In this document: one piece after another, positions 18,201 through 20,216 of the stretch | Position numbering within the stretch: position 1 is the first letter of the stretch | How the letters are laid out: each line of letters begins with the position of its first letter | Assembly (NCBI GenBank): GCA_964200185.2 | Contig: CAXNAD020000412.1 | Coordinates: 1-20,216, forward strand | Source: Choristocarpus tenellus KU-1152 | Taxonomy: Eukaryota; Phaeophyceae | Direction of reading: 5' to 3' | Length of the DNA stretch: 20,216 nucleotides | Notes under the pieces: generated by a model | Database searches by the model: none | What the model was told of the DNA's origin: nothing | The model's input: the letters and a program-made list of their open reading frames with translations, nothing else | Made by a program: the position numbers and the translations under genes

Positions 18201-20216
18201 CCGCCCGTGCCAACTTCAAACAAAAGAAAATAAACTCTTCAGAATTTTGCCACAAAGGTGACTCCTACCACCTTAGACAGCTTTGTCTTTTGGGGGTGCG
18301 AGGTTACATAGGTCTAGGGTGTACCTACAGGAGAGAGGACTTGGGGCAGGTGGGAGGGCTGAAGGCATAACGAAAGTCTACCCAGTCACAAGTAGACCAT
18401 TGCACTCACAATGACCTCACATATGTAGACAAAGGCTACAAACACCGGGGCTTGCCTGTACACCGGGTGTGCCCTCCCCAGTAAGCAATGAGTTGGGGCC
18501 CAGTCCGCCTAGGAGGGGAGGCATATGGGCCAAGAGGTTCGGTGGCACCTGGTACTGGGGCAACTATATTTTGTACAAAAATAAACAAGGAAGAGGGAGA
18601 GGGAGAATTGTTCGGGAGGGTGGAAGGCAAAAAAAAAAACAGATTAGTGGCCCCATTTCTCTAAATGCCGTGCTGGAACAAGATTTTAAAAAAAAAACGA
18701 AATGTGCTTTGCCGCAACGAAAATGGGTGATTGGATACAAGGCCTATTAAAAAAAACAACCATTAAAAAAAAAAATGAGCGAGATTCAGAAGGAGTCGTG
18801 CACGGCGAGACCAACGATGAGAAACAAAAAAATAGGAAGGGGTGGGATAGGGGACCCTCCTGGAAAAGCATGTCCTCTTCATTATTCCGCACTACCTCCT
18901 ATCATATGCTCGGAGTACTGTACAAGCAGGGTTTTACTAACCAAACTCTCGCTCTCTTGCGTTTGTATGCAATATTGATGGTAAGAATAGTATTGATAAA
19001 CAAAACGAAAATAAATAAATAAATAAATATTGCAATATTTTTGTGCAACATTGATGGAACAAACGAGCAATGAAACTCTCAACAACAAAAATAAATTAAT
19101 AAATGAAGCAGTACAGCAAACACACGAGGCACACTTCGGGAAGGAAAGAGGTAGTAAGACCAAATGAATTGATCATCCCCTCACAAACCAACCCTCCGTT
19201 GCACATCAGCATTCTAACTAAAAAACGTTTCGCCACACACCTGCACTTACTACGACAAGAGGCTAAAGATCACCACATCCATGGAGGCCTAGGATAGGAC
19301 CACATGGAAAAAGGGGCTGTTGAGGGCATCAGAACAAAGCACATAAGCCAGCCAGATGCACCACCCTTGAATAACTCGTTCTTTGACATGCATGGCAACA
19401 ATCAAGACCCTTCTAATGTACACGAACGAACTCATATAGCCAGGATACTAAACATTGCACCCCCGTAGCTTTTCCCATACCCCAGGGGCACCCCTCGTGA
19501 CTGGTAGCCACCTGGGAAAAATATGGAATGAGTCCATTCATGAGGGTAGATGTATGCTCCACGATGCTTGGTGGAAGCCGGAGAAGGTAAGTTTTTTTTT
19601 TTTCACATACTTAGTACATAAAATGCCAATGATAGGGAGGGTATGAGGTAGGAGGGTTTGGAGACGAGAAGAGGCGTACTGAAGTACAGTGGTAGTCATT
19701 GTCATAGTGCCAGCCGTACAGAAACAATGCACCACCAACAAGAGCAGAAAAGGTCTTGTGAGATGAAAAGCTAGGATCACAGAAAAAAAAAGAAATGCTA
19801 CAAGAAAGGGAGCAAAAATAGAACACATCGATATATGCGGGAAGGAGAAGGGATCTTAGCCCCTCTTCACACGCCCCGCCCCTCCCCCTGGTACTAAAAC
19901 CAGCTCAAACAATTTTGCTTTCAGGAGGAGCAAACAAAAGCAGTCGGTGTTATGCTGCTAAGCAACAACACAACAGCACAACCCAATAGGGAAGGGTGAG
20001 GGAGAACTTTCCACTTTCTCACCCCCCTGCATCATGCATCCACCGACTACCTCCATGAGAAGAGGCAGATGGCATGTTTACCACACAGAAAAGGAGAGGA
20101 GTGGAGGTAGGAAGCAGATAGGGCGGAAAATTCTCATATGAATGCATGGAAAAAAATATTCTTGTCACTTACCCCCACCCCTCCTCCCCCACCCATGCCT
20201 AGCATAAGTGGGAAGC
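7577..20216 (-). CDS. Large multi-exon bZIP transcription factor gene (5' end outside window)
   Basis: The model on minus joins 20216-20173, 18563-18421, 17944-17908, 17364-17269, 15648-15562, 12354-11239, 10695-10273, 10029-9856 and 9100-8483 (stop). An alternative end is 9100-8487 joined to 7778-7577. All joins keep frame and every intron is GT-AG. The fragment is about 911 residues, or about 977 with the extra exon. Order of parts: Gly/Pro/Leu-rich N-terminal piece, basic region, leucine zipper, a Gln/Gly/Ser-rich linker of about 310 residues, a helical block ending PSYARFLLWLMSQGEEFF, a low-complexity insert of about 118 residues, a second helical block from LWSQLCQELALSP to ALMKPW, then a charged low-complexity tail. 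It should bind DNA as a dimer in the nucleus. The basic region resembles plant TGA-type factors. No LOV domain is seen, so it is not an aureochrome in this part. Core exons are firm; the two most 5' exons and the last 3' exon are weaker. Confidence 0.8.
7779..8486 (-). other. Putative alternative last intron, or 3' flank, of the bZIP gene
   Basis: If spliced, this is a 708-base GT-AG intron. If not, it is 3' untranslated and flanking sequence. It contains an imperfect inverted repeat (8032-8104). It also contains a short plus-strand open patch (8165-8239) whose translation is helix-like and charged. No other exon was seen. Confidence 0.4.
8032..8104. repeat. Imperfect inverted repeat, AT-rich hairpin
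   Basis: The left arm starts GATTAATA and contains CTGC and ATTATAAT; the right arm contains ATTATAATGCAG and ends TATTAATC. The arms are about 23-29 bases with a bulge, separated by about 21 bases. It resembles a small foldback element, but no target duplication was established. Confidence 0.55.
8483..9100 (-). CDS. bZIP gene exon: end of C-terminal helical module and acidic/basic tail
   Basis: The exon encodes 205 residues to a TGA stop (8485-8483). I chose the acceptor ATGGCAG at 9101-9107 because the first 26 residues, running from VDHLSWVSCNRDS to ALMKPW, continue the previous exon's LLGPLKM into a pattern I recall from algal and oomycete bZIP proteins (Leu-x-Pro-x-Gln, two hydrophobic residues, WV, Asn). 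A nearer CAG at 9053 would also keep frame but would delete that segment. Residues after about 30 are low complexity: Ser-rich, then Gly/Glu/Val-rich with GGGVEGVGRGTGRDEEGKE, then a charged end, EDLGLEELRW. The final codons overlap a potential donor (GATG then GTGAAC), so the stop may be bypassed by splicing. Confidence 0.8.
   Translation of the reverse strand, partial: VDHLSWVSCNRDSILQVATAALMKPWKNQTCSTSGGAFVSSSNSSATVALHPSLLSMDASPSFSKGSSLPRVDPLSSSFGDGSFRGEEEQQEHRQEVRNSVFEGAVEHCGHQSSASGQPGGGVEGVGRGTGRDEEGKEMRVEVDNISVVGGKGVAQGAVGGKLGLNDVSKRTSFQKEVHGRMIDDKIMCLLAANDEDLGLEELRW
9101..9855 (-). other. bZIP gene intron
   Basis: This is a phase-0 intron with donor GTGAGG (9855) and a weak, purine-containing acceptor (9101). 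The retained frame would stop within three codons of the donor, which supports splicing. On plus, 9262-9363 reads as 33 open codons of amphipathic, Glu/Lys/Ala-rich residues; see findings. Confidence 0.7.
9856..10029 (-). CDS. bZIP gene exon: helical coiled segment of C-terminal module
   Basis: The exon is 174 bases (58 residues), phase 0 at both ends. The acceptor is GGTTTAG after a pyrimidine-rich tract and the donor is ATG then GTGAGG. Translation starts LRNHQRKARAEEQTALDCSR and continues LLEVLSELRVSTKE to MEHMVGLLGPLKM. It is predicted almost wholly helical and continues directly from the LSPHQESE end of the previous exon. In related proteins this is the helix between the LTPEQ-like element and the final L-x-P-x-Q element. 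It is probably a protein interaction surface; this role is inferred. Confidence 0.85.
10030..10272 (-). other. bZIP gene intron
   Basis: This is a 243-base phase-0 intron with donor GAG then GTGAGG and acceptor TTTAG. It is the shortest intron in the model. Tandem TAACCAGTAACCAGTAACC-like words occur near 10235-10255. Nothing else is seen. Confidence 0.8.
10273..10695 (-). CDS. bZIP gene exon: low-complexity insert plus start of second helical block
   Basis: The exon is 423 bases (141 residues), phase 0 at both ends. It opens with GEEFF, which completes the preceding LLWLMSQ block. Residues 6-123 are low complexity: Ser/Pro (GTSSSFPSLPPSVPGSGNSL), then Gln/Gly/Val including TTQGQALGQGQGLG. 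Residues 124-141, LWSQLCQELALSPHQESE, resume the conserved module (compare W..L...L.L.P.Q in other algal bZIP proteins, from memory). The insert thus separates two parts that I believe are adjacent in relatives. An in-frame alternative acceptor lies 75 bases upstream (see 10696-10770). An internal GTCAGT at the KSGQYPG codons could act as a donor but is not needed. Confidence 0.83.
10696..10770 (-). other. In-frame alternative exon extension (25 codons)
   Basis: A stronger-looking acceptor (CCCCTCTCCCCCCCATTCCCCAG) ends at 10771 on minus. Using it would add 25 open codons (VNHPCSTTLFLFRVFLLPCP and five more) before GEEFF. The added stretch is hydrophobic and would split LWLMSQ from GEEFF, so I favour the CTCAG at 10696. 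Confidence 0.35.
10773..10798 (+). other. G-quadruplex motif in intron
   Basis: The plus strand reads four G-runs (4, 7, 4 and 3) with loops AAT, AGA and AT. It lies on the template strand, opposite the pyrimidine tract of the alternative acceptor at 10771. Confidence 0.6.
11239..12354 (-). CDS. bZIP gene exon: long Gln/Gly/Ser-rich linker and first helical block
   Basis: The exon is 1116 bases (372 residues), phase 0 at both ends. The acceptor is CCCTCACAG and the first codons read QLAHMKNMLDAACVSALSK. Residues to about 310 are low complexity, with Gln/Gly clusters such as LDQGQNQHQDQ, GHVQGQALGQGGQGQ and KNSGQGQNSW; this is typical of activation or disordered linkers. Residues 311-372 form a charged helix (RDRVKEEKELETELEEN), then GPNSKERQVVIGNQFDELER and VLPSYARFLLWLMSQ. 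From memory, the last part resembles a conserved C-terminal block of stramenopile bZIP proteins (Leu-x-Pro-x-Tyr/His, FLLW). The donor is CAG then GTGAGG at 11239/11238. The open frame over 370 codons with sensible splice borders makes this the best-supported exon of the locus. Confidence 0.88.
13140..13226 (-). CDS. Candidate cassette exon of the bZIP gene
   Basis: After CTGTCTGTTGTCAG, 87 bases are open in phase 0 and end CCGAG then GTAGGT, also phase 0. They would insert 29 residues (LLENCNRVVCGEVVDLGHVT and nine more) between the zipper end LREAKQQ and QLAHMKN without changing frame. The splice borders are good. However, several other frames are also open in this region, and two Cys residues are unlike the rest of the linker. 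Confidence 0.25.
13823..13870. repeat. 48-nt near-perfect palindrome of CA/TG repeats
   Basis: AGAAT, (CA)n, then ATAATTAT, then (TG)n and ATTCT. Position 13823 pairs with 13870 and so on to the centre at 13846/13847, with a single mismatch (13828 C against 13865 T). It can form a cruciform or hairpin with 23 of 24 base pairs and no spacer. Confidence 0.9.
14938..14980. repeat. (CTA)n trinucleotide microsatellite
   Basis: About 13-14 units with one CCA interruption, ending in CTACTAGTAG, a small dyad. Intronic. Confidence 0.85.
15168..15209. repeat. Compound (CT)n(AT)n microsatellite
   Basis: About eight CT units run directly into about twelve AT units. Intronic. Confidence 0.88.
15562..15648 (-). 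CDS. bZIP gene exon: leucine zipper
   Basis: The exon is 87 bases (29 residues), phase 0 at both ends. The acceptor is TGTATAG and the donor CAG then GTTAGG. Translation begins VAQLLYEIEGLRRMRL and ends LREAKQQ. It continues the register of the preceding exon. Leucines at zipper positions 29, 36 and 43, counted from the first residue of the basic-region exon, fall seven apart; the next position is Asp, so the classic leucine repeat is short (three heptads). This is typical of TGA-like plant and algal bZIPs. It serves dimerisation. Confidence 0.9.
16349..16377 (+). other. G-quadruplex motif in intron
   Basis: G-runs of 5, 4, 3 and 4 with loops of 7, 2 and 4 bases lie on the plus (template) strand. 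Confidence 0.55.
16665..16885. repeat. Four-copy minisatellite, unit 62-64 bp
   Basis: A conserved core, CTTTAATCCCA followed by ACATACAATATTACAAGGG, recurs with starts at about 16665, 16729, 16791 and 16855, giving periods of 64, 62 and 64. The inter-core parts are AT-rich and end in ACATCTAT for the last three copies. The first copy is the most diverged. Confidence 0.88.
17269..17364 (-). CDS. bZIP gene exon: DNA-binding basic region
   Basis: The exon is 96 bases (32 residues), phase 0 at both ends. The acceptor is TGTTACAG and the donor AAG then GTGAGA. It runs from DERRQKRLARNRES to LELLEDK. It contains the invariant Asn-x7-Arg of bZIP proteins (N11 and R19), with the first zipper Leu at L29, ten positions after R19. 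The segment NRESARQSRRRKKQY is close to plant TGA factors (NREAARKSRLRKKAY). This region contacts DNA in the major groove. It is the surest functional call in the window. Confidence 0.95.
17365..17907 (-). other. bZIP gene intron
   Basis: This is a 543-base phase-0 intron with donor CAG then GTAAGC (17907) and acceptor TTACAG (17365). A G-rich tract at 17461-17493 on plus (runs of 6, 3, 6 and 5) could fold as a quadruplex. Confidence 0.65.
17908..17944 (-). CDS. bZIP gene micro-exon just before the basic region
   Basis: The exon is 37 bases. The acceptor is CATGTTCACAG and the donor CAG then GTAAGC. It supplies one base finishing a codon plus 12 codons, LMVRPTSQGEDQ, which join in frame to DERRQKR of the basic region. 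The run of acidic residues before the basic region is common in this family. The donor and phase fit make it likely. The upstream border could differ, as another CACAG lies at about 17977. Confidence 0.6.
17945..18420 (-). other. bZIP gene intron
   Basis: This is a 476-base phase-2 intron (donor CATAT then GTGAGG). No repeat or exon is recognised. Confidence 0.5.
18421..18563 (-). CDS. bZIP gene exon: Pro/Leu/Gly-rich N-terminal segment
   Basis: A long pyrimidine tract (about 18575-18640) leads to three in-frame acceptors, ATATAG (18564), CCCCAG (18555) and TACCAG (18549); I use the first. The frame reads LPQYQVPPNLLAHMPPLLGG and continues LGPNSLLTGEGTPGVQ. At the end, CATAT then GTGAGG leaves two bases that match the next exon's phase. 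A GC-type donor (CAG then GCAAGC at 18455) is also present but would not keep phase with the next exon. The residue content suits a disordered activation segment. Confidence 0.55.
18564..20172 (-). other. bZIP gene intron (tentative)
   Basis: This is about 1.6 kb between the two most 5' proposed exons. It holds several long A runs, an (AAAT)n run at about 19009-19028 and a T run after a plus-strand GGTAAGT at 19588. A Gly/Tyr-rich minus frame near 19440-19520 preceded by TTTTTCCCAG might be another exon, but its phase does not fit the neighbours. Confidence 0.4.
20173..20216 (-). CDS. bZIP gene exon, partial at window edge: Gly-rich
   Basis: At the right edge, 44 bases end at a strong donor (GTGGGG then GTAAGTG) in phase 0. 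The open frame reads FPLMLGMGGGGGVG and joins in phase to the Pro/Leu/Gly-rich exon. The exon continues outside the window, so the start codon and promoter are not visible. The short length makes this tentative. Confidence 0.4.

Noticed and set aside
19440-19520. Gly/Tyr-rich minus-strand frame after TTTTTCCCAG as an extra N-terminal exon
   Set aside because: The Gly/Tyr frame needs one leftover base upstream, and neither proposed neighbour supplies that phase.
19455-19646. Plus-strand frame ending at a strong GGTAAGT donor (19588)
   Set aside because: The donor is good, but no recognisable protein, start context or partner exon was found on plus, and it lies inside the minus-strand gene.

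Overview
The window is eukaryotic nuclear DNA. No long bacterial-style ORFs are packed together. The coding pieces are short to medium exons bounded by GT-AG splice sites with pyrimidine-rich acceptors, separated by kilobase-scale introns and intergenic DNA rich in microsatellites, homopolymers and palindromes. The two recognisable genes are a cytosolic-type glutamyl-tRNA synthetase tail and a TGA-like bZIP factor with a C-terminal helical module that I recall from stramenopile and other algal bZIP proteins. An alga or other stramenopile is my best guess; the lineage is inference.

Layout. (1) 1-2419: probable last intron of the synthetase gene, with no exon found. (2) 2420-3022, plus strand: the last exon of a glutamyl-tRNA synthetase, with the end of its beta-barrel domain followed by an unusual tail of about 170 residues rich in Ala, Ser and Asn. 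(3) 3023-7576: intergenic DNA between convergent genes, with a G-poor stretch and one weak candidate exon. (4) 7577-20216, minus strand: a large bZIP transcription factor gene that enters from the right edge and runs leftwards. I propose ten exons plus one optional cassette exon. The basic region and leucine zipper are split over two exons (17364-17269 and 15648-15562). A long Gln/Gly/Ser-rich exon follows (12354-11239). The C-terminal module is spread over four exons (11239 to 8483) and is interrupted by a low-complexity insert. A further 3' exon (7778-7577) fits in frame as an alternative end.

The two genes do not obviously work together; they are tail-to-tail neighbours. The synthetase charges tRNA-Glu in the cytosol and the bZIP protein should act as a dimer on DNA in the nucleus. 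Most of the unexplained structure lies in the bZIP introns: a 48-nt near-perfect palindrome, a four-copy 62-64 bp minisatellite, compound microsatellites and G-quadruplex motifs. I found no tRNA, rRNA, CRISPR array or intact transposon.
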